Of a DNA stretch of 64,000 nt, positions 1 to 14,402 are shown piece after piece. Under the pieces are notes generated by a model. The model did not search any database. It was given only the letters and a program-made list of their open reading frames with translations, and had not been told where the DNA came from. Numbering within the stretch: the first letter of the stretch is position 1; each line of letters starts with the position of its first letter. Made by a program: the position numbers and the translations under genes. The stretch covers positions 310,001-374,000 of the forward strand of contig NZ_CP081869.1 in NCBI RefSeq assembly GCF_019797865.1, read 5' to 3'. The DNA comes from Chenggangzhangella methanolivorans. GTDB taxonomy: Bacteria; Pseudomonadota; Alphaproteobacteria; Rhizobiales; Methylopilaceae.

Positions 1-798
1 TCACCACGGTCGTCCCCATCGGCGTCGGGGCGACGCGCGCCTTCGTGGAGGAGGTCGCAAGCCTCGCCGGCCTGGACCCCACCCCAATCCTCGCCGACGA
101 GCGCACGCGCCTGCCATGGTGGAGCCGGTCGGTCGACTCGAACTACCTCACGGGCAAGCGCGTCTTCATCTTCGGCGACGCGACCCACGCGATCGCCACC
201 GCGCGCGTCGCCGCGAGCGAACTCGGTTTCAAGGTGGTGGGGCTCGGCACCTATTTGCGCGAATTCGCCCGAGAGGTCCGCGCGAAAGCTGAAGAGCTCG
301 GTATCGAGGCGCTGATCACCGACGACCATCTCGAGGTCGAAAAGGCGATCGCAGCCCTCCAGCCGGAGCTGGTCCTTGGCACCCAGATGGAGCGGCATGT
401 CGCCAAGCGCCTCGGGATCCCCTGCGCGGTGATCTCGGCTCCGGTCCATGTGCAGGATTTTCCGGCCCGCACCTCGCCCGTGATGGGGTTCGAGGGCGCC
501 AACGTCCTCTTCGACACGCTCGTCCACCCGCTGATGATGGGGCTCGAAGAGCACCTCGTGGCGATGTTCCGCGACGACTTCGAATTCGCCGACGGCGCCC
601 TGCCCTCGCATCTCGCGGGCCACGCGCCCATGGACGCCCCGCCCGCCGAGCCTGCCCCCGACGCCGGAATCGTCTGGGAGGCTTCGGCCGAGCAGGAGCT
701 CAAGAAAATCCCCTTCTTCGTGCGCGGAAAGGCGCGCCGGAACACCGAAAGCTTCGCCCGCCAGACCGGGATCGCCGCGATCACGGTGGAGACGCTCT

Positions 799-827
<29 letters not shown>
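1..827 (+). CDS. bchB: Light-independent protochlorophyllide reductase subunit B, 3' part
   Basis: The reading frame is open from the first bases of the window (codons start at base 3), so the start lies upstream; about 274 C-terminal residues are present. BchB with BchN forms the catalytic NB component of dark-operative protochlorophyllide reductase (DPOR), which reduces the C17-C18 double bond of protochlorophyllide with electrons from BchL. The visible part is the nitrogenase-MoFe-like C-terminal domain, followed by the family's small terminal domain ([15 protein letters not shown] near the end). It overlaps bchH by 29 bp, so translation is probably coupled. bchN and bchF would be expected just upstream, outside the window. 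Confidence 0.95.
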
Positions 828-5320
<4,493 letters not shown>

Positions 5321-5331
5321 GGGAGGATGTG

Positions 5332-6024
5332 ATGAGCGACGCCGCCTATCGCGACCGACTGACCCGGATCGAAACCTATTTCGACCGCACCGCCGTTCGC
5401 GCCTGGGAGCAGATGACCTCCGACGCGCCGCTCGGGCGCATCCGCGCGACGGTGCGGGCCGGCCGCGAGCGGATGCGCGCAGAAATCCTCAGCATGCTGC
5501 CGGAGGATCTGTCGGGCCGCCGCATCCTCGACGCCGGTTGCGGCACCGGCGCGCTTGCGGTCGAGGCGGCGCGGCGCGGCGCCGATGTGGTCGCGATCGA
5601 CCTGTCGCCGAAGCTCGTGGCGCTCGCGCGCCATCGTGCGCCCAAAGATCTCGTCCGCCGCCTCGACTTCCATGTCGGCGATCTCGCCGACGAGGCGCTC
5701 GGTGGCTTCGACTACGTAATCGCCATGGACGTGCTGATACACTATCCGATGACGGACGCGGTCGCGACTCTCAAGGATCTCGGCGCTCGCACCCGTCACT
5801 CGCTGCTCTTCACCTTCGCACCGCGAACGCCGCTGCTCGCGACCATGCACGCGGTCGGAAAGCTGTTTCCCCGCTCCGACCGGTCGCCTGCGATCGAGCC
5901 CGTGGCCGAGCGCGCGCTCCGGGACGCGCTCGCCCGGTCGGTTCCCGCGTTCGAGGCCTGCCGTTCCTCCCGGGTGACAAGCGGCTTCTACATAAGCCAA
6001 GTCATGGAGCTCGTTCGGCCATGA
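5332..6024 (+). CDS. bchM: Magnesium-protoporphyrin O-methyltransferase
   Basis: About 230 residues. It transfers a methyl group from S-adenosylmethionine to the C13 propionate of Mg-protoporphyrin IX, the step after Mg chelation. The SAM-binding motif I is DAGCGTGALAVEAARRGAD, followed by the acidic strand VVAIDLS, as usual for class I methyltransferases. The ATG at 5332 follows a GGGAGG site, 11 bases after the bchL stop; the frame is open further upstream but that part overlaps bchL and is not BchM-like. The stop overlaps the start of lhaA (ATGA). Confidence 0.95.
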   Translation: MSDAAYRDRLTRIETYFDRTAVRAWEQMTSDAPLGRIRATVRAGRERMRAEILSMLPEDLSGRRILDAGCGTGALAVEAARRGADVVAIDLSPKLVALARHRAPKDLVRRLDFHVGDLADEALGGFDYVIAMDVLIHYPMTDAVATLKDLGARTRHSLLFTFAPRTPLLATMHAVGKLFPRSDRSPAIEPVAERALRDALARSVPAFEACRSSRVTSGFYISQVMELVRP

Positions 6025-7429
6025 CGCTTTCGCTCCGCCACACCGCCAGGATCTGGAGCGGGATCGGGACCCGCTACCTCCCCTTCGCGGACGCCGCGAG
6101 CGAGGACCTGCCGCTCTCGCGACTGCTGCGGCTCTCACTGTTCCAAGTGTCGGTCGGCATGGCCACTGTCCTGCTCGTCGGCACGCTCAACCGCGTCATG
6201 ATCGTCGAACTCGGCGTGCCGGCGGCGCTCGTCGCCGCCATGGTGGCGGTGCCGTTGATCGCAGCGCCGCTCCGCGCCGTCATCGGCTTCCGGTCCGACC
6301 ATCACCGCTCCGCCTTCGGCTGGCGGCGCGCGCCCTTCATCTGGTTCGGCACGCTGATGCAGTTCGGCGGGCTCGCCATCATGCCCTTCGCGCTGCTGGT
6401 GCTTGCGATGGACCCGGCCCCCGTCCCCTACGCCGGCCACGTCGCGGCGGCGCTCGCCTTCTTGGCTGTCGGCGCGGGACTTCAGACCACCCAGACCGCG
6501 GGCCTCGCGCTCGCGAGCGACCCTCGCCAAGCCCGAGACCCGCGCCCGCGTGGTGGCGCTGATGTATGTGTCCCTCCTCGCCGGCATGGTGTTTTCAGGC
6601 TTCCTGTTCGGCCTGCTGCTGGCGAAGTTCTCTGAGGTTCGCCTCATCCAGGTCGTGCAAGGCTGCGCGCTCGCGACCTTCGTGCTGAACGTCGCCGCCC
6701 TCTGGAAGATGGAGCCGCGCGATCGTTCGCGGGCCGAGGCGATGCGGTCCGCCGAGACCCCGCGCTTCCGCGACGCATGGGGCGCCTTTACGGCCGACCG
6801 GCGCGCGCGGCGATTCCTCTGGGCGCTCGGCCTCGGAACCGCGGCCTTCATGATGCAGGACATCGTGCTGGAGCCCTATGGCGGGCAGGTGCTGCATCTC
6901 TCGGTCGGCGGCACCTCGGCGCTGACCGCCCTCTTCGCAGCCGGCGCCCTCCTCGCCTTCTGGATCGCCGCACGTGCGCTCGCCGCCGGCCGTGACCCGC
7001 TGGTGGTGGCGGCGATCGGCGCGACGCTTGGCCTGCCGGCCTTCGCCGCCGTGATGCTGTCTGGGCCGCTTGAATCCCCCGCTCTCTTCCGATTGGGCGT
7101 GCTCGCCATCGGCTTCGGCGGCGGGCTGTTCTCTGTCGGCACGCTCAGCGCCGCCATGGGGCTCGAGGACAAGGAGCGCACCGGCCTCGCGCTCGGCGCC
7201 TGGGGCGCGGTGTCGGCGAGCGGGGGGCGCTGCGCTCGCCTGCGGCGGGGCGCTTCGCGACGCCGTCGCGCATCTGCCGGGCGCCGCGCCTTACGCCGGC
7301 TACGGCGCCGTCTACGGCGTCGAACTCGCCCTTCTCGTCATGACCCTGATCGCGATCGGGCCGCTCGTTCGGCACGCCCGCGAAGACGCCGCCAACAAGA
7401 AGATCGGCCTCGCCGACATGCCTGCCTGA
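6021..7429 (+). CDS. lhaA: LhaA/PucC-family light-harvesting 1 assembly transporter-like protein (two frame breaks)
   Basis: Major-facilitator-like membrane protein of about 468 residues if two single-base breaks are ignored. LhaA assists assembly of the LH1 antenna and, between bchM and puhA, this is its standard place. The conserved stretches FRSDHHRSAFGWRRAPFIW and GLALASD-LAKPETRARVVAL are present. The frame changes at the CCC run at 6521-6523 and again in the six-G run at 7222-7227; each is explained by one extra base, and homology continues directly in the next frame. About twelve hydrophobic segments can be followed across the three frames. The breaks look like run-length errors rather than decay. 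Confidence 0.9.
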
Positions 7430-7461
7430 CCGCAACGGAAACGATCGCCGGGAGAGACGCC

Positions 7462-8240
7462 ATGTACTCTATCTGCACTTCACCCAGCATTTCGATCTCG
7501 CGCTGACTTCGCTCTATCTCTTTTGGGCGTTCTTCGCCGGGTTGATCTATTACCTCCACCGCGAGAACAAGCGCGAAGGCTACCCGCTGGTCGAAGACCA
7601 CCCGGTCGGCCGCGGCGTCTCGATCGTCGGCTTCCCGAAGCCGCCCTCGCCCAAGACCTACCTGCTGCATGGCGGGCACGGCGAGGTTTCGCTGCCGAGC
7701 GGCCGGGTCGAGCGCGCCGATCTCGCGCTCGCTCCGACCGCGGGCTTCTCCGGCGCGCCCTACGTGCCCGTCGGCGATCCGATGACCGCGGGCGTCGGCC
7801 CCGGCTCCTGGGTCGAGCGCTCGAACCATCCGGACCTCACCGTCGACGGCCGACCCAAGATCGTGCCGCTGCGCGCAGCGCCCGACTTCCACCTCGCGCC
7901 CGAAGATCCGGACCCGCGCGGCTGGCCTGTGGTCGGCGGCGACCGGCAGGTCGGCGGCGTCGTGTCGGACGTCTGGGTCGACCAGTCCGAATACATGATC
8001 CGCTACTTCGAGGTGGAGCTTTCGGGCGGCCGCAGGGCGCTCTTGCCCACGCCCTTCGCCAAGGTGGACGGCCGCCGCGGGCGCATCACCGTGACGGCGC
8101 TCTACGCCGACAATTTCTTGGGCGTGCCCCAGACCGCGAGCCCAGACCAGGTCACGATGCTCGAAGAAGAGAAGACCGCGGCCTTCTACGGCGCCGGCCT
8201 GCTCTACGCCCATCCCGGCCGCGCGGAGCCGCTGCTGTGA
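7462..8240 (+). CDS. puhA: Photosynthetic reaction centre subunit H
   Basis: About 259 residues. PuhA has one transmembrane helix and a large cytoplasmic domain that caps the L-M core and stabilises the QB site. The N-terminus reads, after one missing base near 7468, as MY.YLHFTQHFDLALTS followed by the helix LYLFWAFFAGLIYYL and the anchor RENKREGYPLVED. The cytoplasmic beta-barrel region follows (DVWVDQSEYMIRYFEVEL). The ATG at 7462 has a GGGAGA site upstream; the in-frame body starts at 7473. The stop overlaps the GTG start of puhB. Confidence 0.95.
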
Positions 8241-8902
8241 GCCCGGGCCCGCAAGAGGGCGAGCCCCGCCCCTTCGGCCTGCCCGGCCCGCTGCCGGAGG
8301 GCGAGCGCATCCTCTGGCAGGGGCAGCCCGGCTGGCGGGGGCTGGCGCTGCGCGCCTTCCACTGCCGCGAGGTCGCGATCTATTTCGCAGTCTTCGCCGC
8401 ATGGCGGGCCGCGACGGGCTACGCAGAGGCCGGGCTCGAGGCTGCGGCCGTGCGGGCGATGGCGCTGCTGCCGATCGCCGCGATCGCCCTCGGTCTGCTG
8501 GCCCTTCTCGCATGGGCGACGGCGCGCTGCTCGGTCTACACCATCACCGACCGGCGGGTGGTGCTGTCCATTGGGGTCGCGCTTACCGCGACGCTCAACC
8601 TGCCACTGAAAACCATCACGCGGGCGGACCTGAAGCTTCTCGGCGACGGCTCCGGCGACCTCTCGCTCGGGCTCGGGGCCGGCACGCGCGTCGCCTATCT
8701 CACACTCTGGCCGCACGCCCGTCCCTGGCGGATCAAGACGCCGGAACCGACGTTGCGCGCCTTGCCCGACGCCGCTCGCGCGGCCTCCGTGCTCGCCGAA
8801 GCGCTGGAGCCGGGCGCCTCGGCCCGCGTCGCGCAAGTCCGCGCCTTCGCTCCCGACATGCGTCCCGTCCCCGCGCCGCGCCCCGCGGCGCTGGCGGGCT
8901 GA
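8237..8902 (+). CDS. puhB: Photosynthetic complex assembly protein PuhB
   Basis: 221 residues from a GTG that overlaps the puhA stop (GTGA). PuhB is a membrane protein that helps assemble the reaction centre. The N-terminal cytoplasmic segment has the family pattern LPEGERILWQGQPGW, followed by hydrophobic segments around residues 45-100 and a PH-like domain (YTITDRRVVLSIGVA, then the LPLKTI strand). The proline/alanine-rich tail is typical. The frame is intact. Confidence 0.95.
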   Translation: MSPGPQEGEPRPFGLPGPLPEGERILWQGQPGWRGLALRAFHCREVAIYFAVFAAWRAATGYAEAGLEAAAVRAMALLPIAAIALGLLALLAWATARCSVYTITDRRVVLSIGVALTATLNLPLKTITRADLKLLGDGSGDLSLGLGAGTRVAYLTLWPHARPWRIKTPEPTLRALPDAARAASVLAEALEPGASARVAQVRAFAPDMRPVPAPRPAALAG

Positions 8903-8915
8903 GGGAGACACGGCC

Positions 8916-9374
8916 ATGGCCCGCCCCGACGACTTCTCACCGCCCCGCGCCTTCCTCATCGGCGCGGCCGCAATGGCCGTGATCGCGCTGGTCGCGGCCT
9001 TCGTCGGGCGGGCCTCGGACGTGGGCGCGTTCCGCATGGAAGAGAGCCCGACGGTCGAAAGCCGCCTGCTCACCATTCTGGACGGCGGCGTCGGCCACGC
9101 GACGGTGAAGGACGCAACGACCGGCGACCTCCTCGCCGCCACGAACCCGGGACTGGAAGAGGGCTTCGTCTGGGGCGCGCTCAACGGTCTCTCCTACGGC
9201 CGCAAGCAGATCGGCGCTCCGGCGGACGCCCCTTACGAACTCGCCCGCCGCGCGGACGGGCGCATCACCCTCACCGACCTCATGACCGGCCAGAAGGTGT
9301 TTTTGGACTCCTTCGGCTACGGCAACGCCGCGGCCTTCGCGCGGCTCTTCGAACATAGGGAGGCGGCACGATGA
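8916..9374 (+). CDS. puhC: Photosynthetic complex assembly protein PuhC
   Basis: 152 residues with one N-terminal transmembrane helix (about residues 11-31) and a periplasmic domain. PuhC homologues are required for optimal reaction centre and LH1 levels. The pattern GFVWGALNGLSYGRKQ and the ending with DSFGYGNAAAFARLF are family-like. A GGGAG site precedes the ATG. The stop overlaps an ATG at 9371 (ATGA) that opens the next gene. Confidence 0.93.
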   Translation: MARPDDFSPPRAFLIGAAAMAVIALVAAFVGRASDVGAFRMEESPTVESRLLTILDGGVGHATVKDATTGDLLAATNPGLEEGFVWGALNGLSYGRKQIGAPADAPYELARRADGRITLTDLMTGQKVFLDSFGYGNAAAFARLFEHREAAR

Positions 9375-9876
9375 AAATGGCTGCGAACGCGCAGACGCGT
9401 GGCGCCCTGCCCCCCTCCCCCTTGTGGGGAGGGGTCGGGGGTGGGGTGGTTCAGAAGGAGGCGAGATGGCCGCCGCCGTTCTACGCCGCCGTCCTGAGGT
9501 CCATTCTGAACCACCCCCACCCTCACCCTCCCCACAAGGGGGAGGGAGCGGGACCGTCGCGGCCATCCGGCGAACGGGCGCCGCGCGCGCAAAGCCGCTG
9601 TTCCGGCGGCGCTTCGAGATCGACTGCACGGTCGACGTCGAGCACACAACCGAAAGCCTCCACGCCTATGTGTTCCTCGACGGCTACGAGGTCGGCCCGG
9701 CGACGAGGTCACGGTGAAGAACCCGCCCGCGACGCCGGCCTTCGGCGGTCGCGTGGTCCGCCGCTGCCGCGCGAGCGTCACGCAGGCCGGCCTCTGGGGC
9801 CGGATCTGGACGCCTGTCGCCGCCTATCTCGAGCTCACGGATCTCTACGAAGTCGGTTTCGACGAAGGAGCGCGTC
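9371..9876 (+). CDS. Conserved PGC protein between puhC and acsF, interrupted by a palindromic element
   Basis: Unnamed gene. I recall short genes at this position, between puhC and acsF, in other alphaproteobacterial clusters. It starts at the ATG overlapping the puhC stop, runs into a 140-bp palindromic element, and the recognisable body follows: [37 protein letters not shown], then a basic stretch and [17 protein letters not shown]. The frame changes inside the element near 9445 (one G fewer than in sister copies) and near 9696 (one G missing in CCCGG[G]CGAC). With both restored, the frame runs from 9371 through the element into the body. The exact stop is unclear because the last frame runs on into acsF. 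Function unknown; position suggests a role in photosynthetic complex assembly. Confidence 0.6.
9410..9550. repeat. Family 1 palindromic element, copy A
   Basis: Left arm about 9410-9455 (CCCCCTCCCCCTTGTGGGGA, then a GGGGTCGGGGGTGGGG stretch ending in TTCAG) and right arm about 9506-9550 (CTGAACCACCCCCACCCTCA, then CCCTCCCCACAAGGGGGAGG) form a long inverted repeat around a 50-bp centre. Each arm itself contains a CTCCCC..GGGGAG hairpin. Four more copies lie at 13250, 16573, 19515 and 20632. This copy is inside the gene after puhC. Confidence 0.9.
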
Positions 9877-10961
9877 ATGATCGCGGTCGAAGGCGGCGTG
9901 CCGCAAGGCGGCCTCGTCACGAACGAAAGCACCGCCGGCGCCATGGAGGAGACCGTGCTCTCCCGCGCTTCTACACCACCGACCACGCGGCGATGGACAG
10001 GATCGACGTCTCGGCGGTGCGAAGCGAATGGGACCAGATCGTCGCCGAGATGCGGCGCGACGAGAACAAGGAGCACTTCCACAAGACGCCGGAGTTCGAC
10101 GACTTCTCGCTCGAAGCGCTGCCCCCGGAGCTGCAGGCCGAGTTCAAGGACTTTCTCGTGTCCTCGCTCACCGCCGAGTTCTCCGGCTGCGTGCTCTACG
10201 CCGAGATCAAGAAACGCATCCAGAACCCTGACATCCGCGAGCTTTTCGGCTTCATGACGCGCGACGAGAGCCGCCATGCCGGCTTCATCAACGAAGCGCT
10301 GAAGGACATGGGCATCGGGGTGAACCTCGGCTTCCTGGCGCGGGCCAAGAAGTACACCTTCTTCAAACCGAAGTTCATCTTTTACGCGACCTATCTCTCC
10401 GAGAAGATCGGCTACGCGCGCTACATCACGATCTTCCGGCATCTGGAGCGAAACCCGGACAAGCGCTTCCATCCGATCTTCAAATGGTTCGAACGCTGGT
10501 GCAACGATGAGTTCCGCCACGGCGAAGCCTTCGCGATCATCATGCGCAGCGACCCGAAGCTGACCCAAAGCTTCGTCAACAAGCTCTGGATCCGCTTCTT
10601 CCTGCTGGCCGTCTACGCCACGATGTATGTGCGTGACCACGCCCGACCGGCCTTCCACAAGGCGCTCGGGATCGACCCGACCTGGTACGACACGAAGGTC
10701 CTCAACCTCACCTCCGAGATCTCGAAGCAGGTCTTTCCGTTCACGCTCGATCTCGAGCATCCGGCGATGAAAGCGGGCTTCGACCGCATGTGCCGGATCT
10801 CCGACGGCATCGCCGCGGCGCAGAAGAAAGGCGGGCTGGTCGGCAAGGTGAAGGCGACCGCGCTCGGGCTCGCGGCCGGAGCGGTGTTCCTGCGGCTCTA
10901 CGTCGTGAGGGTCGTTCCCAACGAGGTCCCCGCCTCGCCCCGCCTCGCGCCGGTCTGGTGA
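9877..10961 (+). CDS. acsF: Aerobic magnesium-protoporphyrin IX monomethyl ester (oxidative) cyclase
   Basis: About 361 residues. AcsF is a diiron oxygenase that forms the isocyclic E ring of bacteriochlorophyll with O2. The ferritin-like ligand motifs are visible: [24 protein letters not shown] and [10 protein letters not shown] (two ExxH-type pairs). The ATG at 9877 follows a GAAGGAG site. One base is missing near 9962 (CTCTC[C]CCGCGC), where the frame passes from the N-terminal peptide to [17 protein letters not shown]. Its presence, with no anaerobic bchE in the window, suggests that pigment can be made with oxygen. Confidence 0.95.
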
Positions 10962-10991
10962 GCGCGATGGACTCGGCTCGAACGGAACTGC

Positions 10992-11100
10992 GTGCTTCGA
11001 GACGCCCGCTGGAGCGGGCTCCTCAGCATGAGGACCGTTCTTGCCCGCCACGATCCGTCCTCATGCTGAGGAGCGGCCGTAAGGCCGCGTCTCGAAGCAC
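10992..11100. repeat. Family 2 palindromic element between acsF and puhE
   Basis: A long inverted repeat: GTGCTTCGAGACGC at 10992 pairs with GCGTCTCGAAGCAC ending at 11100, and the inner part CTCCTCAGCATGAGGAC pairs with GTCCTCATGCTGAGGAGC. Short GC hairpins (GCCCGCTGGAGCGGGC and GGCCGTAAGGCC) are nested in the arms. It is of the short interspersed palindrome type common in Hyphomicrobiales genomes. It fills most of the 172-bp gap and could form a strong hairpin in the operon transcript. Confidence 0.85.
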
Positions 11101-11133
11101 GCGGTTCGGCTCCGCAACGCGGGATCTCCTCCC

Positions 11134-11948
11134 ATGACCGTCGCGCTCGTCTCGGTCGGCTTCGTGATCCTGCTCTGGTGGACGGCCACCGCGGCGGTGT
11201 TCTGGCTCGACCGGCGGACGGGCGCCTCCGGCTGGACGATCCTTGGCGCGACGCTTGTGCTGTTCGCCTCGCTCGTCGGCCTCGGCCTCACGTCCAAGAC
11301 CGTGACGCCCGGCGGCGCGTTCCTCGCCTTCGCCTGCGCGATCGGGGTGTGGGGCTGGAACGAGCTCCTGTTCCTCTCAGGCGCGGTCACCGGCCCAAAT
11401 CGCGGGCCGGCGGACGCCGGCCTCAAGGGCTGGGCGCGCTTCCGCGCGGGGCGGGGAGCGTGATGCACCATGAGGTCGTGCTGCTCGCCTCTGCGGCCGC
11501 GGTCGCGGCGCTCACCGTCGGCGGCGAGAACCATGCAGGCCTTTGCGCCTTCATGACCCTCTGGGTCATGCGATTGAGCGCAAAACTCAACATCTTCGTC
11601 GGCGTGCCGAACCCCGGCGAGCGCTTCCTGCCCGACCGGCTGCGCTATCTCGCGGGCCATTTCCGCACCCGGCCCGTGGGGCCTTTCTTCGCCGCCACCA
11701 TGACGGCCGCCACTCTCGCGCTCGCCGGCGTCGCGCTGTTCGGCGCGGGCGAGGCGCCGAGCGACTTCGAGATCGCGAGTGTCGCGCTCGTCTCGACGCT
11801 GCTCGCGCTCGCCGTGATCGAGCACGTCTTTCTCGCGCTGCCCTGGGACTCCGGGCGGCTCTGGGGCGGCTTGCCGGCCAACGACAATCTTCGCGCGGGC
11901 CGCTCGCCCGCATCGACGAAGCCCGCGCCCCGCGCGGCCAAAGCCTGA
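11134..11948 (+). CDS. puhE: Photosynthetic complex assembly protein PuhE (one frame break)
   Basis: Polytopic membrane protein of about 271 residues (DUF3623-like). The first 109 residues (helices around 5-25, 33-53 and 60-80, with the [13 protein letters not shown] motif) and the rest ([18 protein letters not shown], then [18 protein letters not shown]) lie in two frames that switch near 11450, in GCGGGGCGGGG, consistent with one missing base. The two parts could be read as separate genes because TGATG overlaps at 11461, but together they give the normal length. It ends 19 bp before hemA. Confidence 0.9.
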
Positions 11949-11967
11949 ACCTCGGGGACCGAAGCCG

Positions 11968-13185
11968 ATGACCAACGACCGGTACTTCCGCGAACGTCTG
12001 GACGGCCTGAAGCGCGAGGGCCGCTACCGCGTCTTCGCCGATCTCGAGCGCAAGGCGGGCTCGTTCCCCCGCGCCATCCACCACACCGCGCGCGGGCGTC
12101 GCGAGGTGACCGTCTGGTGCTCCAACGACTATCTCGGCATGGGCCAGCACCCTGACGTGCTCGCCGCCATGCACGAGGCGATCGACCGCGCGGGCGCCGG
12201 CGCCGGCGGCACCCGCAACATCTCGGGCACCAACCACGACCACGTTCTGCTCGAGGCCGAACTCGCCGACCTTCACGGCAAGGAGGCGGCGCTGCTCTTC
12301 ACCTCCGGTTTCGTGTCCAACCTCGCGACGTTGACGACGTTGGGCGCCCAGATCCCCGGCTGCGTGCTGGTCTCCGACGCGCTCAACCACGCCTCGATGA
12401 TCGACGGCATCCGCGCAAGCCGGGCGGAGAAGCGCATCTTCGCGCACAACGACCCGGAGGACCTCGACCGCGTGCTGTCGAGCCTCGACCCGACCGCGCC
12501 GAAGGTCGTCGCCTTCGAGAGCGTCTATTCGATGGACGGCGACATCGCGCCGATCGCCGAGATCTGCGACGTCGCCGATCGCCATGGCGCGATGACCTAT
12601 CTCGACGAGGTCCATGCGGTCGGCATGTATGGCCCGCGCGGCGGCGGCGTCGCCGAAGAGCGCGGACTGATGGACCGCCTCACAATCATCGAGGGCACGC
12701 TCGGCAAGGCCTTTGGCGTGGTCGGCGGCTACATCACGGGGTCCGCCGCGACGGTGGATTTCATCCGCTCCTTCGCCTCGGGCTTCATCTTCACCACCTC
12801 GCTGCCGCCCGCAGTGGCGGCGGGCGCCGCGGCGTCGATCCGGCACCTCAAGGAAAGCCAGGCCGAGCGCATCGGCCAGCGCGACCGAGTGGCCCGGGTG
12901 CGCCGCCGGCTGGACCGGCTCGGCATCCCGCACCTTCCCAATCCGAGCCACATCGTGCCGGTGATGGTGGGCGATCCGGTCCTCTGCAAGCAGCTTTCGG
13001 ATCGGCTGCTGAACGAGCACGGGGTCTACGTCCAGCCCATCAACTACCCGACGGTGCCGCGCGGCACGGAGCGGCTGCGCATCACCCCGTCGCCGCTGCA
13101 CACCGACGCCGACATCGAGCACCTCGTGGCGGCGCTCGCGGCGGTGTGGGCCGAAGTGGGGCTCGAACGGGAGGCGGCGGAGTGA
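11968..13185 (+). CDS. hemA: 5-aminolevulinate synthase
   Basis: 405 residues. This PLP enzyme condenses glycine and succinyl-CoA to 5-aminolevulinate, the first step of tetrapyrrole synthesis in alphaproteobacteria (Shemin route). The active-site lysine is in [14 protein letters not shown] (Lys247). [20 protein letters not shown] and the PLP-binding strand with [11 protein letters not shown] are present. The frame is intact. Its place in the cluster ties precursor supply to pigment synthesis. The stop overlaps a GTG that opens the ispH frame. Confidence 0.97.
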   Translation: MTNDRYFRERLDGLKREGRYRVFADLERKAGSFPRAIHHTARGRREVTVWCSNDYLGMGQHPDVLAAMHEAIDRAGAGAGGTRNISGTNHDHVLLEAELADLHGKEAALLFTSGFVSNLATLTTLGAQIPGCVLVSDALNHASMIDGIRASRAEKRIFAHNDPEDLDRVLSSLDPTAPKVVAFESVYSMDGDIAPIAEICDVADRHGAMTYLDEVHAVGMYGPRGGGVAEERGLMDRLTIIEGTLGKAFGVVGGYITGSAATVDFIRSFASGFIFTTSLPPAVAAGAAASIRHLKESQAERIGQRDRVARVRRRLDRLGIPHLPNPSHIVPVMVGDPVLCKQLSDRLLNEHGVYVQPINYPTVPRGTERLRITPSPLHTDADIEHLVAALAAVWAEVGLEREAAE

Positions 13186-14402
13186 GGCGACATCCGAAAA
13201 GCCAAAACGCTTCCGCGGCTGTCTTCGATAGACCGCGAGGCCTCCGGACCCGCTCCCCTTTGCGGGGAGGGGCAAGGGGTGGGGGTGGCTCAGGAAAAGG
13301 CTCCGAGGGCGATGCCGCTCTACGCTCAACGTCTGCGCCTCGTCCTGAGCCACCCCCACCCTCACCCTCACCCTCCCCACAAGGGGGAGGGAACGGGGAC
13401 GTCAGCGCAAACTCCAAGGCGTCGTCTGAGGCAGGATCCCGCCCCCTCCGCATCGTCCTCGCCAAGCCCCGCGGGTTCTGCGCGGGCGTGGTCCGCGCGA
13501 TCGAGATCGTCGAGCGGGCGCTCGCGGCCCATGGCGCGCCGGTCTATGTGCGTCACGAGATCGTCCACAACGCCCATGTGGTCGAGGCGCTGAAAGCCAG
13601 GGGTGCGATCTTCGTCGACGAGGTGGACGAAATTCCGGAAGGCGCCGTCACGGTGTTTTCGGCGCACGGCGTCGGCCGTTCCGTCGAGACGGCGGCGGCG
13701 GCGCGCGGCCTCGACGTCATCGACGCCATCTGCCCGCTGGTGAACCGCGTCCACAAGGAGGGCGCGCGCTATGCGAGCCTTGGCTTCGATGTGGTGCTCA
13801 TCGGCCATGAGGGGCACCCGGAGGTCGAGGGCACGCGCGGCCGGATCGACGGGCGCCTGCATGTCATCGCCACGGTCGAGGAAGCCCGGGCGATCAAGGT
13901 GTCAGACCCGGACCACGTCGCCTTCGTGACCCAGACGACGCTCTCGGTCTCCGACACCAGCGACGTCATCGCGGCGCTGAAGAGCCGCTTCCCGGCCATC
14001 GTCGGCCCCGACACGCGCGACATCTGCTACGCGACGCAGAACCGGCAGGCGGCGGTGATCGCGCTCGCGCGCGAGGTCGACGCCATCCTCGTGGTGGGCG
14101 CGAAGAATTCCTCCAACTCCAATCGCCTGCGCGAGATCGGCGAGGCGGCCGGACGACCGAGCTGGCTGATCGGGGACGCCTCCGAGATCGACCTCGGCTG
14201 GCTCGAACGCGCCGAGAGAGTCGGGATCACCGCCGGCGCCTCCGCGCCCGAGCGCCTCGTCGAGGAGGCGGTCGCCCGGCTCGCCGACTGGCGGCCCGTC
14301 ACCGTCGAGACCGCCGAGGGGCCGGAGGAGACGGTTCAGTTCCGCCTTCCGCCAAGGCTCGCCCCTGACCTGCGCTACCGCCGGGAGGCCGCCCATGCTT
14401 GA
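13182..14402 (+). CDS. ispH: 4-hydroxy-3-methylbut-2-enyl diphosphate reductase with palindrome-encoded N-terminal extension
   Basis: IspH (LytB) performs the last step of the MEP pathway, giving IPP and DMAPP for carotenoid and phytyl chains. The core begins at [19 protein letters not shown] and contains the three iron-sulfur cysteines (GFCAGV, AICPLV, DICYATQ). The frame is open about 87 codons upstream of the core, back to a GTG at 13182 that overlaps the hemA stop, and passes without a stop through palindromic copy B; the extension is Pro/Gly/Ser-rich. I see no ATG in frame just before the core. Translation may therefore start at 13182, giving about 406 residues instead of the usual 310-320, or at an internal GTG near the core. 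ispH sits between hemA and bchI. Confidence 0.88.
   Translation: MRRHPKSQNASAAVFDRPRGLRTRSPLRGGARGGGGSGKGSEGDAALRSTSAPRPEPPPPSPSPSPQGGGNGDVSANSKASSEAGSRPLRIVLAKPRGFCAGVVRAIEIVERALAAHGAPVYVRHEIVHNAHVVEALKARGAIFVDEVDEIPEGAVTVFSAHGVGRSVETAAAARGLDVIDAICPLVNRVHKEGARYASLGFDVVLIGHEGHPEVEGTRGRIDGRLHVIATVEEARAIKVSDPDHVAFVTQTTLSVSDTSDVIAALKSRFPAIVGPDTRDICYATQNRQAAVIALAREVDAILVVGAKNSSNSNRLREIGEAAGRPSWLIGDASEIDLGWLERAERVGITAGASAPERLVEEAVARLADWRPVTVETAEGPEETVQFRLPPRLAPDLRYRREAAHA
13250..13393. repeat. Family 1 palindromic element, copy B (inside the ispH frame)
   Basis: Left arm from 13250 (CGCTCCCCTTTGCGGGGAGG, then GGCAAGGGGTGGGGGTGGCT) and right arm 13343-13393 (CCTGAGCCACCCCCACCCTC, then CCCTCCCCACAAGGGGGAGG). 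The right arm has an extra CCCTCA unit compared with other copies. The element is read in frame in the ispH N-terminal extension as a Gly-rich stretch followed by a Pro/Ser-rich one. Confidence 0.9.

Noticed and set aside
6021..7429. lhaA as a true pseudogene
   Set aside because: Only two single-base gains, both in homopolymer runs, with full conservation around them and an otherwise intact operon.
9410..9550. Palindromic elements considered as small insertion sequences
   Set aside because: No transposase frame inside any copy; at most they are non-autonomous elements moved by an enzyme encoded elsewhere.
11134..11948. Two separate small membrane protein genes instead of puhE
   Set aside because: The two halves together match the length and helix order of PuhE, and one missing base in a G-rich run explains the split.
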